Below, piece after piece: positions 51,601 to 62,700 of a stretch of 64,000 nucleotides of DNA; within the stretch, counting starts at the first letter, position 1, and every line of letters starts with the position of its first letter. The stretch covers positions 11,380,382 through 11,444,381 of the forward strand of contig NC_089316.1 of NCBI RefSeq assembly GCF_036669915.1, read 5' to 3'. Source of the DNA: Pocillopora verrucosa. Its lineage: Eukaryota > Cnidaria > Anthozoa > Scleractinia > Pocilloporidae. The position numbers and the translations under genes are program-made. The notes under the pieces were generated by a model. It was not told the origin of the DNA. It worked only from the letters and a program-made list of their open reading frames with translations, and ran no database searches.

Positions 51601-54600
51601 GTCTTCATCACTAGAACAAGTGGGTAATGCCTCATCCCCTTCATCTACCTCACATTCATCATGATCATCCGCCTCTTCCAAATAAAGAACTTCCTTTTTC
51701 TTCTGTGGGTGAACCTCTACATGATCACGGGCAAATATTTGCATGACCCTCCCCCTTTTAACTGCCCATTTTTCATGACCCCTCCCTTTTCTGAGGCTCA
51801 AAAAGTTGTGACCCCCCCTCTGTTTCCACCCCCCCCTCCCCTCCTGCTAGTTTCTGACAAGTCCCTGAAAGTAATTAAAAAATAACGTGTTCATCCATGT
51901 TTAATGCACAAAATCTTTGTCTAACAGATCAGAATGGAGTGAGTGAGTGAATAAGAGATTGAATTTTTTAGATACACACATAAATATTATAGCTTGACTA
52001 ACCTCATACCACGAGGTAAAGATGGTTAAGCTGAAAAATAGATCATTGCCAAGCTCCAAATCCCTCACTTTCAAGGTGAGGCCAAGCGCAAATTCTTCAC
52101 ACTCATTTCATTTTCAAGAGAAATTAAATTTGCTTTTTAATAAAAGGTTTCGCGATTGGACTTGAGCTAAAACTGTGACTTTGGGTATCTCGAAAATGCC
52201 ATATATATATATATATATATATCGACCCATAAGATCGTTTCCTTTAAAGTCCGTGAGGCAGGTAGCGACAGTTCAGTTGTTGTATCATTGTTTACGTTAA
52301 GCACTGTCTAAAATGGATTACGACTTTGTTATTTATCTGCAGTTTTGATTTGCTGTTGTAGTTGTTGATTTTTAGTGACCATTATGGTCTTATCCACGGT
52401 CATTGTAGAGTATGTTAGGTAGAGACAGGTTTATAAAGCTGCAATAATTGCAATATCTTTTTTTTCTTTTTTTCCTTTTTTTTCCTTACAGGCTCCCCCT
52501 TGAGTAATGTTTGTCATCCTAATCCCTGCTATAATGGTGGCTCTTGTCATGAAACAGCAAAAGGATTCACTTGTGATTGCGCTGAGCATTACATGGGACC
52601 ATTGTGCAAACGTAAGGCTTTTCTGAGATGGATATGATTGCCAGTTAATTATTACACATACATATTGGGTGATTTGATTACTTAAAATTTGAAGCTTAAA
52701 CAATAAAATAAATAAGCACACATCGCCAGAAGAGGCGAGAAAAATGAAATATCTTAGGTGGCTTAACTTACATTAAACACGAAAATGATGGAGAATAAAT
52801 GAATATGTCGAGGAGAAGGTGTGAGAAGTATAAGGTATGTAAAAGAAATCAAGAAATTAAAAAAATCTCCAAACATGAAGGGGAAACAGTATACTTCAAG
52901 GAGGACCTGTGAGGCAATTGGCAAACGCTAACTGACATATACGATTTTCTGGATTTGCTTTTACCTTGATTCGTTTGCTTTTTTGTCATGTAAGCGAACT
53001 TTTTGCATTTTCGCTGAAACTCCAACAGGTTGCATGTCGGCGTTATGCATTCTCGTGCACGTCTCTATATTTACATGACACATGCATAGAAATGACACCT
53101 GAATATTTAAGATTAACTATAAATGATCAACATTCCACAAATTATCTCTTTCAAGATGTCAGCCCTTGCCTGGGAAATCCCTGTGAGAATGGTGGGACAT
53201 GCATTGAAGGAGGAGTTGTAGGCGGCTACATATGCAGATGCAGAGAGGGGTACAATGGGGAGAACTGCGAAGGTGAGGCAGTTATCGCATTTGTAATTAA
53301 AGTTTACTGTAAGGGCTAAAAACTGATCAAATGATCATTTTTTTCCTTACGAACCCTAGAAGCCAGTGCCTGCGAGCCAAATCCGTGTAAAAATGGCGGT
53401 ACCTGCCACTTGAAGGCGAAGTCCTATGTTTGTCAGTGTACTCAACGGTTTGAAGGCTTCACATGTGCAGGTATCTGTATTATGGAAAGAATCCTCCTTT
53501 GTTCATCGTCATCTATCAAGTACACAATAATAATTGCTAGACATTTTCTCAAGTATGATTCCATCTCAGTTTCTATTTACATTATTATTTATCTACTGCA
53601 CTTCATTCTTACCTTTGGTATCAGTCATGCACGTTTAAAAGGTGATATTTAAACAACTGATTCACAAACCTTATAGTTATTGAGAAGAAACTTATTATGA
53701 GTTTTTCTTAGCGTAAAATCCTGAAAGGAGACTGGTACCTCAACTGTTAGGTTTGAAGAAACTAACACAGTTTCAAAAGTAAACAAAATTTATTTTGAAG
53801 CTTTGTGTGACCATTTTTCTCTCACACACATATAGTAATGAACTTACGTTGCTTTTACTTGTGTCTCTGTTAAAAAAAATTCACCGCTTGTGAAGAAAAT
53901 CTCTTTGGTTTTTCAATTTTAAGAAACAGCTTTTCTCTTCGTTCGCATAAATTTGTTACTCCTGCGTTTGGAATTTTAAGAAGTTTCGGAATTTTCATTT
54001 CAGCAAAATGTTGTGGTTCATTTAATAAGTTTAATCTATATTTTCTACGGAGTTTGGACTCTAGCCTCTTTTTTCGTAAATCGAATTTTTACAGATGTTG
54101 TTGTATTCACCATGTATCTGGCCCCGGTTGTTTGATGGGTAGATAGCGCTATCCAACGGATGACGCACTGTCCAACTGATAAGTGTTAACCTGATAGAGA
54201 TTTATCCAGTGGATAGCGTTATCTATCCTTCGAATGAGTAGAGCCTAATCAATAAGTCAATCATGAATTTCTATCAGGATGGATAGCTGCCTTTTCAACT
54301 GATCTGTGGCTTTTCTTTCACAGAGGATAAATGTGCAAGATGCGATGTCCATGCCCACTGTGAAAATGGAAAGTGTGTGTGTGATGGAGGTTATTACGGA
54401 GCTGGGACTTTGGGAGAATGTTTCCGTGTGGGAGGTATGCGGAAACGGTGATCAAAGAAGTAGTAATTTCTGGTACAATCTCGAGTTATTTATCGTTGCA
54501 AATAGAGAATGTACAATGCATTACATGTTCTGACACTGTGGCCCATATTACCAAGTAACTATTTGTGTACAAAGGTCATTAAACGGGGTGCAGAGAATGA

Positions 54601-57600
54601 AATTATGTAGATCGTAAGTGTTTGAGGACCTGTATTTGTCAATAGCAGCGTCATTCTTACATGGATGAATACCTGATATTTAGAAAAAACCAAAGACATT
54701 CTTAAGATTTTTAACTTAATAATTGGTTTTTTTAGTTGCTAGGTTGCATGCTCCCAAAACAGATCTATCTTCAGCATTTAAACATTAAAGTTTTCAGTTA
54801 TTTTTTTGATGCATTTTAGTTTTCTTGTAGCTTCAAACCCAAGATTCTGTGTTCCGAATCCCTGCCAACATGGTGGATCTTGCTTCGAAGAAGCAAACGG
54901 TCACAGATGTGTCTGTACATCTGACTACGATGGAGAAAACTGTGAGCTATCCACCAGTGAGTAAGAAACTCGAGCAAGCGTATTTTTATTCATAAAACAC
55001 GTTAACCCGAAAAAAATAATGGCAGCTCAGGTGATTATAAGAGCGTTTGCACGGCAACAGATATCATCATCATCTACAAAGAAAGAAAGAAATCCATTAT
55101 AGAGTTCACCTATTTTTATTATCTTAAAGCATCGAAATTTCTATGGCACCATCATTTATTTCCTTGCTTACATTTTGTTTGCTTTTTTATATTACTGTTA
55201 CTTTGATGTATACAATGTACACGGGTATATCAGAGGAATATATCTATTTAGACCACATGCAATCCCTACCCTAGACATAAGGCGTAACCAGACTATCACA
55301 ATTCTATTTAAAGGCATACATTAAGGATGCTGATTTCAATCAGAGCATTCTAACATTTTCGTCAAGATCTATGTTTTTTTTACAGGAGCAGCTCCGCCTT
55401 CCCACAAAATACCGGACCCTTGTGCAGGCGAGCCTTGTAAAAACGGAGGGAGCTGTGTTCCAAAAGCGAACAAATTTCAATGTTTGTGCTCCATGGGATT
55501 TGAAGGGCCAACGTGCGAGGTGACAGGTTTGTATAAATGCGTTTTCTTCATACTTATTTAGTATCGATGCGCAAAGTCTCTTCGCTCGCTGCGACAGTTT
55601 TAGAGTGGCAAAGTAGATAAGGTCAGCTTCAAACTTACGCGCCGCGATTTTTAAGAGGACTTACTCACTCTTTGCGAATCTGGTAGCCCTTCTTCATTTA
55701 TCGTCGGGGTTTAAAGGTCAAGCTTATACATACCCTTGACTGCGCTTATGTTACTGTTTTTAGTTGTTGCTGCTTTTTTTAATTTAATTTTTTTTCCTGA
55801 GCTCAATAATATTACCGTCCTTAAAAAAATATTCTATTTCCATTGTATGTGGACTGACCCACGAGAGTATATTCGCTCCTCAGCAAAGTCATATTGCCAT
55901 CCCAATCCTTGTCTACATGGAGGGAAATGTACTGACAGCAAAAGTGGATACACTTGTAAATGCATCGGCTCGTACAGAGGGGTTAATTGTGAAGGTATAC
56001 AAGCACTTTGACCATATCGTATGACAGTTGAAGTTCAAACAGTGAATATTTGAATCATGATCTACTGGATTATACAATGTATGATGTTGTTGTGTTTCAG
56101 CGAAGGACAACGTTTTGTAAGGGAACGTGAAAAGCTTTTTATCGTTAGAGACACAACTGCTAACTTACTTCACTTAACCTAACCTAAATAACATGGAAAA
56201 CTGAATATATTCATGCTGCTACTTACACAACATTACGTAATGAATTGAAAGGTGATCTCAATTAATTATTCGCAATTTTACAACTCAAAATCAGCACTAA
56301 GTTCGGATCTTATTTGCGATCAACACCAAAGTCATGATATCTTATCTTATTTTACTTATCTAGACAGATGCATGTTGCGCTAATATTGCATGGAGCCTGG
56401 GACTATAAAAAAAATTTCCAGATCATATTTCGAAGCGGCGCAGTAATTCAATGGGAACTAAACTTTTCTTTGTTTGGGTGCTAAGTTTCTTTCCTACGAA
56501 TAAGTTAGTAGAAATGAAACAAAGGAAAAATATCATAACTATTAATAATAAGAAGCTAATATTAGCTATGAAGGCTGAGCAGAGTTCTTTTCCTCCTCTC
56601 CATATTTTTCTAGCGTCTTTGAACAATAAACCATTTAAATCAATGTTGACTGCATGAAGATAACATTTGCGTCGTTGAAAACTGCAACTTCGATGTAGCA
56701 TGTCAATTCACTTTTGTCTCAATAGTGGATGACTGTGAGCAATGTCATATTCACGCCATATGTGTTCAGGGAGCTTGCAAATGCAGAGTGGGTTTCAAAG
56801 GTGATGGTTTTGAATGCAAAAAGGGTAAGCATCGCTTTACATTCGTTTTTGATAGCATTAAAATAAAGTAACACGACTTTTAGAACTTGTCTAAATGAAC
56901 TTCGTATCCAAATATAGGAAACTAGCAGACTTAACCTTTACGCGTCCAAACACATGGATATTTGCAGATATCAAATACAGAAGCGCACATTTGCTTCCAG
57001 AATTTCCCAATAAAGTTTCTTTCCTGTCGCAAAATGATAAACTCAAATATCTCGTCATGAGGTAGATCTTCGAATCAAGTTTACTCGTACGTAGACTGTG
57101 GTGCAACGCCAGAAAGATTGATATTTTAGGCGCTATTCTGGTATTAAATCTCTATGCAGGACTAAACATATAGCTGGCATTTCTTTTTTTAATTGCATGA
57201 CGATAGGTACATGTGTATATGGAAAGAATAAGCAGAAAATCGAAACATTCTAAGTTATGAGTTTGGTAAGATACACCTACTGACGCATTCGATTTTCTTG
57301 ATTAATCCAGTTAAACGTTGCCATCATTGCAGCCCTAATGCAACGTGCATAAACAACGAATGCGTTTGCAAGACTGGATTCATTGGCAACGGCCAGCAGT
57401 GCCAAAGTAAGTTGAACAGCTAAACCTTATTGAATTTGCTCTTGATAATCCAGATTTTTTGAACAATTTACAACTGAGTGTCAAACGTAATTCAAAATTG
57501 CATTGGTTTTGCATACTGGACTCTGTAATTAGTTCACAAAACTCGCACCACTCTCTCAACCAATCAGATGTAAAACTCAGATTACGTCTTAGTCGCCCGC

Positions 57601-59677
57601 GTTTTCTCGCTTTCTTTGGTTAGGCATCAGAATTCTCAACGGCTGGTTGAATTTGCTAATTTAAGAATTTTTCCCAATCAAGTTTCTCTGCATAATATTT
57701 TAGAGGATGACTGCCAAGGTTGTCCACTTCACTCTCACTGTAAACGTGGAATCTGCATTTGCATACCTGGATTTGTTTTTGACGGCCACCATTGTGTTGG
57801 TAAGTAGTAGATATTTAACCCACAATCGTGACCAAAATTTGTTGGGACATCTTTACAATAATAGAGAGCGCGTGAGCAAAATTTAAACTTCATACTTGGA
57901 ATTCCGTTCCATATCACGAGATTTCTGGACAATTTCTTTCCAAATAGTGATATTATATATGTAGTTTTAAAGTTGTACATAATTATGTACTTAGTTAAAA
58001 TAGGTAGGTGCGCACGCTTGATCATCATTAATCATTATACGAAAAACCTTTATGTTCAATTTAGAGCTCGCGAATGAACCAGCTTGTTGAATTTGACCTC
58101 GAGTAGCTTTTTCTTCTTTAAGTAAAGATTCTAAGACCTGAACTTCCATTTGCAGCCTCCGTGCATGTACCGTAGATGATTTCACGAGAGGACTTCTGAC
58201 GTTTTCGTATATTCTTCCTGTTTCCAAAGCCACGTTACCAAAACCAGAACCAGCGAGCTGTCCTGCAGAATGTAGCAAAGGCCTAACCTGTCCGGAAACG
58301 TGTCCGAGCAAATGCTGTAAGACCTCTGAACAGCACCCAGTATGTCCAGATCATTGTAATCATATCTGTGGACCAGCTTGTCCAGATCATTGCTGCCCTC
58401 AAACTTTCAATCACCCTTTATCGCCAAGTCCTCTTGTTTGTCCGCCCGAGTGTCACATAAGCTGTCATCAGTCATGTCCTGTTCACTGTTGCAAAATTGT
58501 CACGCTAGCATCAACGGCATGTCCGAGTCAATGTCAGACTAGCTGTGCGCCATCATGTCCCAGTCACTGCTGTACACCACAACAAGCCTGTCCACCTGAA
58601 TGTCACATAAGCTGCTCTCAGGTATGTCCTGGCCATTGTTGCAAAGTTTTGAAGCCAATAGCTGCGGCATGTCCAAGTCAATGTCAGACCAGCTGTGCGC
58701 CATCGTGTCCGAGCAACTGTTGTACACCACAGTATCAGCCGACGGTTGCGCCAGCACAACTCGCTTGTCATTCGATTTGCAAGACAACTTGTCTTCCAGC
58801 CTGCCCGAAACACTGCTGCGTAATCAGAATATTTCCAGTTTCATTTTGCCCTGATCAGTGCCAGGAGACATGTGATCGGTTCTGTCCTTCATTTTGCTGT
58901 TCACTGCCACGACTTTCCACACAACAGCCAACATCAGCTCCTCAAATATGCCCCTCTACTTGCAGTGCCAGTTGTTTACCACCGTGTCCAAAATTTTGCT
59001 GCAAGATATCGATTACACCATTGAATAACTGTCCAAGCACTTGTATTGATAACTGCCTCCCAAGCTGTCCAAAACATTGTTGCGAGGTTCCATACCTTTC
59101 AAATAATTTGCCATCGCCATCACCGGATGCGTGTCCGTCGCACTGTACTTATCACTGTGACAGTTCCTGTCCGTTAAAGTGTTGTTTAGGAGCAACAGAT
59201 CATCCACTTTACCCACCTCAACCATCGGCACAGACTCCAAATAGTAACGGATCAGATTTCCAAGGGTCCTTCCTTTCAGTATCCCCTCCTTTGTCAAAGT
59301 GCCCAGCTTATTGCCTGTCATCCTGTATCCCTGTATGTCCTATTTATTGTTGTCAACGACAAAATATATCTCCGCTCTTGGTGAAATCACCCGAAGAAAC
59401 AGTTCCACCACTTGGAAGATCCCTAAAGAATATCGACGCAGACTACAAAGCAAAAATGGTGCATCATTTATCTGAATTGTTAGCTAGTCCTCTTCTACAA
59501 TGTCAACCTTCCTGTTTCTCAGAGTGCACGGATGCCTGTCCCAAAATGTGCTGTGACATAAGAAAGAAAAAGAAAATGTACGTTTTCAGACGAAAAAAGA
59601 AAGCCCATATCAGCAAACCCTTCACGGGCAAGAATGGGGATAATAGGATTGAAAATCGTCCGAAAGGAAAGGAATAA
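44631..59677 (+). CDS. Gene C: secreted protein with 18 EGF-like modules and 13 minicollagen-type CRDs
   Basis: Twenty exons on the plus strand: 44631-45693, 46010-46126, 46781-46891, 47342-47452, 47776-47889, 48493-48606, 49042-49158, 49721-49843, 50034-50147, 52492-52611, 53156-53272, 53360-53470, 54324-54434, 54831-54956, 55386-55526, 55884-55994, 56726-56824, 57311-57406, 57704-57799 and 58176-59677 (with stop). The joined frame is 1537 residues. Order: signal peptide ([18 protein letters not shown]), a basic region with YRRD and RLKR, a Pro-rich region (about 190-350), 18 EGF-like modules (355-1037), 13 mCRDs (about 1060-1500) and a Lys/Arg-rich tail. The mCRD is the disulfide-linking module of nematocyst minicollagens and NOWA, so a capsule or tubule wall protein is the best guess. 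A second in-frame ATG at 44649 gives an even better signal peptide. It is the plus-strand counterpart of gene A. Confidence 0.87.
49488..49548. repeat. 21-base tandem repeat in gene C intron
   Basis: About three copies of a unit like AGTGACCTCGCTCAATACAAA, the last diverged (TCCACACAG). The overlapping frames with VTSLNTK repeats are a by-product. Confidence 0.75.
51283..51866. mobile_element. Non-autonomous DNA element with about 42-base terminal inverted repeats
   Basis: The left end starts AGGGACTTGTCAGAAATTAG and runs into a G-rich tract; the right end (51825-51866) is its near-exact complement ending CTAGTTTCTGACAAGTCCCT. The 584-base interior has further C-rich CATGACCCTCCC motifs and, on the minus strand, an open frame of 82 codons (51553-51801) rich in Asp and Glu that resembles no transposase I know. 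Confidence 0.75.
52202..52221. repeat. AT microsatellite
   Basis: Ten TA dinucleotides in a gene C intron. Confidence 0.9.
54120..54245. mobile_element. Short palindromic MITE in gene C intron
   Basis: The ends are inverted copies: GGCCCCGGTTGTTTGATGGG at the left against a diverged complement ending GAGCC at the right, with GATAGCGCTATCC facing GGATAGCGTTATC. Inside are repeated TATCCA(G/A)(T/C)GGAT-like motifs. I recall very similar palindromes as abundant repeats in coral DNA. Confidence 0.7.
57499..57612 (+). repeat. Dispersed repeat, copy 2 (gene C intron)
   Basis: Matches 19758-19871, including CCACTCTCTCAACCAATCAG and the CGCCCG(C/T)GTTTTC end. It sits about 90 bases before the EGF exon at 57704. 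Confidence 0.7.
58176..59677 (+). repeat. Gene C last exon: array of 13 minicollagen-type CRDs
   Basis: The acceptor is placed at ACCGTAG/AT (58175), the choice that keeps phase 1; the CAG at 58152-58155 would break the frame. Thirteen C-x3-C-x3-C-x3-C-x3-CC modules can be read, for example [18 protein letters not shown] and [18 protein letters not shown]. The first has an enlarged second loop (CSKGLTC). Linkers are short, Pro/Ser-rich. Modules 3-4 and 5-6 are an exact-period 150-base tandem duplication (58439-58588 and 58589-58738). The tail has KKKKM and RRKKK clusters. Confidence 0.87.
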
Positions 59678-59678
59678 A
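59673..59678 (+). terminator. Candidate poly(A) signal of gene C
   Basis: An AATAAA hexamer overlaps the TAA stop of gene C. It may be used, giving a very short 3' UTR, or may be coincidental, since stop codons in an A-rich context often create it. Confidence 0.3.
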
Positions 59679-60872
59679 AAGAAACACGAAAAAGCTATTT
59701 AAAATTCAAAATTTAAATCTTACTTCTTTGGAGCAATTTTGCCTTTTTTTTAGAAGTGCACGCTGTTTAGTTGTCTCTGTAGTGGAACGTGACTAGTCGT
59801 ACTAGCATATGCTTTGCTTATTTGTATCCATGGGCCTCTTAAAGAAAAGAACATCGGCTGGTTTTTCATGAAGAACGATAAATCTGTAATATCTGAGGCG
59901 TCGTTTGTAGGGTTCTGGCTCCCTATTTGACTCTTTATTAACTTGTTGTTGGCCAAAATACTTAAATACCCACACTACTGTAGGCTCTCTCAAGTCAGAA
60001 ACAATTTGGAAACTCGAGGGAGAGAACATTTCCATTGCGTGTTGGAAAACAAAAATCAAAGTAATCTCAACAGTCAATTAGGGCAAAGGGAAATACCGCA
60101 AGGAGTCAATAGATGCGGTTACAATCTAGTCTGGCCAAGGTTTCCTCAAGGGGTAATTGGCATTGGATGGGATCAGCTTGGGCTTCCGGTGTGGTAAAAT
60201 TTCCGGTTACGAGACAAATAATTAACCGATGTCAATCCTTAAATTTAGTTCTTATATAGCGAAGCGCGAAAGTTGGCCATTCTTTTTGCCCAGGCTCTCG
60301 AATTTGTTAAGTGTTTGGCAATATGGCGCAATTTCAACGTGAGATCACAACAATGGGTCCATTGTGTGGTGCAGTTTCCTGTATTTACCATTTGCTGCTT
60401 CCCGATTGGCAGACTGCTCTCGGTTGGATAAACCATTGCTAAACCCCACAACTTGGTTCTGGGAATATCATGTGAAATTCCATGTATCCATAGGGATTTT
60501 TCGTGGGCTATGTCACTGTAGGAATAGAGGTTACACACGAAACATACATAGATATAGTTTGGGAAAGGTCCTCCTTTCCATGGAAAAATGGTCCACTGGA
60601 ATCGCCATGAGTGAGAACTTAAAGTGAAACCGAGTAAATTGTGCATGGCACAGGTAAACGCTGCCGAAGAAGTCACGATTTGTCTCAGGTTTAAATCTGA
60701 TTGTTTCAGAGTCGTGTGATTTCTGGAAAAATCACATTGCGAAGTAAAGAGAAACCGAGAACACCCGATATTACTTCCAAAACTCAATTGAAAATTGCTC
60801 TGTTTGGTATCCTGGGAGTTATCAATTTTTACAGGTACCTTGTATGAACTTTATTGTTTCTTAGTAGAAAAT

Positions 60873-60924
60873 CGCAACGGCTAAAAGACCTCCCATATCG
60901 CAACGGCTAAAAGACCTCCTATAT
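60873..60924. repeat. 26-base tandem duplication
   Basis: Two copies of CGCAACGGCTAAAAGACCTC plus six bases, followed by a poly-C tract. Confidence 0.85.
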
Positions 60925-61689
60925 CAGAACCCCCCCCCCCCCCACCCGAGTCAGACCCTTCTCCTTCGTCTCAGGCTCCCGGTCCCTGGAAAGGTTGGAT
61001 ACCAAGTTGGCTGAGAAACAGTAGTGGTTGCCAAAGTTTTGTTGGAAAAACGAAAGCAAAAAGTAGAGGTGAAAATCGAAACATAAAGGAGACGAATGAT
61101 GAGGAATATCCCGACAGACTATTTTCAAGAGTATAATTTACTTTCTCAATAAGAGGGGGGTTGGGGTGGGGTTGAGAGGGTGAAGGGGTGAGGGGAGCGT
61201 GAAAGCCGACACGGTCTTATCCAACCATAAAGAAACATCACAACTTGTGACCCCTTATATGTCAAGAGTTTCTTGGTGGATGAACGCGTATGACATTAAA
61301 AACCGATTTTCATTTTTCTTCCACCCATCTCGTCGCTCTACAGAAACTTTCGCTTTATGATTCGGTCAATCAATCAATCAGTTAACACCAATTAATACTT
61401 TATTTACCGTAAGTTAAAAAGTTAAAAGCAACAGAGCTGATATGGACTTACATGTACTACATAAAACAATACTCTACTAATCAAAAGTTTCAAGTGTAAA
61501 TCAAAATGTTTTTAAATAGTAGTCAATAATAAATGCAGTTTTGGTATTTATTCGAGATTGTATAGATATCCCTCTGAAATAACATGTTGACGGTATATTC
61601 TAGGCTAAAAGCCCACTAAATCTTAGAGAGGTTCTCCCTAAATCTTCGTTAAGATGTGGTAATTTAAAACTTGGGTAGTTGCATAAATT

Positions 61690-62000
61690 ATAATTCGAAC
61701 TTCTACTCTAAAACTTATCAAAAAGACAGAATATCATCTGCCTCCATATCATTATGTATCTTGTACATAAGTAAAAGCAATTTTCCAGTTTCATACATAT
61801 TTTAATATGAATGCCTTATAGTCAAAGCTAAAATATCCCGAGTGTCCCAAGGCAGTCTATATATGGTTTTAGCAGTACGTGCATGCATATACTCAAGCTT
61901 TAGCGTTAATGATGGGGAGCATGTGCCCCATAGTAAATTGCAGTAAGTAACTGTGAGGACTATACAAGTGAAATAGATACTTTCTATTAAATTTTAAGTA
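61690..62000 (-). pseudogene. Degenerate non-LTR retrotransposon (LINE) remnant
   Basis: The minus strand encodes VTYCNLLWGTCSPSLTLKLE, then EYMHARTAKTIYRLPWDTRD, a stop, and after a frame change KLLLLMYKIHND. This is the pattern found just after the reverse transcriptase core of CR1/L2-like elements (YC..LWG, then a leucine-rich MYKIH segment). It is broken by at least one stop and one frameshift and is clearly inactive. Boundaries are approximate. Confidence 0.65.
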
Positions 62001-62169
62001 GGTCCAGGGCTTATTAACCTTTGGTTAATAGCAAACACGGATGCAACACACGGTTTTTATTTTAAAAAAAAATATGGCATGGTTTGCTATAAGTTACACC
62101 TAAATACTAATCCAATATTAGAAATTGAATTGAAGTTATTCACAAAATGAAATTCAGTACATGGTGTCA

Positions 62170-62655
62170 TCATATATACGTATCAACTTGCTGACTTAGG
62201 TTTAGCGCGGGTTTCAGTTCAAATCGTTTTCTTGTCGGCCAAGCGTCGATCAATTCAAAAAGCTTCATCCCCCCCTCCTCCCCGAAAACCCCTTGGGCAT
62301 TTGAACTTTTAAAGACTGGCTCATTCAAATTCCCGTCTCCCGGGGCCAAAATTGTGTTCAAACACCCTACTTAAGTGCCTGATTTGATAGCCAGTTTTTT
62401 TGTAAAAGGCAGGATCAGCGACCAAGACTTTCTTGTAGACCTTTTCTTCTGAGCCATCTACTTGCGAAAGCAAACTCTTTACCTTTAAACAGCTCCATGT
62501 TAAAAGATAAAACACGTTTATTGCGCTGGAGGGACTTGACAGGTCCGGATAAATTGCCCACCCCACCCAGACAAGGTTCAAGTTCCCCACCTTTTGGAAA
62601 GAACGACAGTCAAATGCCTGAGTGTTGACATGGAGGGGGGGGGGGGGTTGTTGTT
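62170..62655. repeat. Unclassified repeat-like block
   Basis: A region with C- and G-rich ends (a CCCC tract near 62270 and about 15 G at 62635-62648) around overlapping minus-strand frames (62170-62361 and 62321-62590). TTGGGCATTTGAACT at the left loosely mirrors CAGTCAAATGCCTGA at the right. A decayed inverted-repeat element is possible, but the evidence is weak. Confidence 0.3.
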
Positions 62656-62700
62656 GAAGCCTCGGTTTGATTGGCGCGTTATCTTGGGATAGACATTGTC

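Larger units (their letters stand above)
50148..52491 (+). other. Largest gene C intron (2.3 kb)
   Basis: It contains the inverted-repeat element 51283-51866 and an AT microsatellite at 52202-52221. No additional EGF-like exon was recognised. Confidence 0.6.
46010..57799 (+). other. Gene C EGF-like exon array
   Basis: Eighteen one-module exons of 96-141 bases, all phase 1-1. Notch-like modules fill the first seven exons, those starting at 52492, 53156 and 53360, and those at 54831, 55386 and 55884. The short CxxC-type fills 50034, 54324, 56726, 57311 and 57704, so the last three before the mCRD block are all of the short type, the same subtype that precedes the mCRDs in gene A. Exon 49042 carries the O-glucose consensus (CESQPC); exon 55884 matches the hydroxylation consensus ([12 protein letters not shown]). 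Confidence 0.82.
59679..62700. other. Intergenic spacer rich in repeat remnants
   Basis: It contains a 26-base tandem duplication (60873-60924), poly-C and poly-G tracts, a LINE reverse-transcriptase remnant (61690-62000) and an unclassified repeat-like block (62170-62655). The 180-codon minus-strand frame at 60245-60787 is open but has no recognised domain, signal peptide or splice context; I do not call it a gene. Confidence 0.5.

Noticed and set aside
51553-51801. Acidic 82-codon minus-strand frame
   Set aside because: Inside an inverted-repeat element, without similarity to a transposase or host protein that I recognise. Kept only as part of the mobile element.
58152-58175. CAG acceptor at 58152-58155 for the gene C last exon
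   Set aside because: It would enter the mCRD frame in the wrong phase; the TAG at 58175 preserves the phase-1 rule used by every other exon.
44631-59677. Gene C or A as true minicollagen or NOWA
   Set aside because: There is no Gly-X-Y collagen repeat, C-type lectin or SCP domain; only the mCRD is shared, so no gene symbol is given.
60245-60787. 180-codon open frame on the minus strand
   Set aside because: No recognisable domain, signal peptide or splice context, it lies in repeat-rich spacer, and opposite-strand frames are also open. It could be a repeat fragment.
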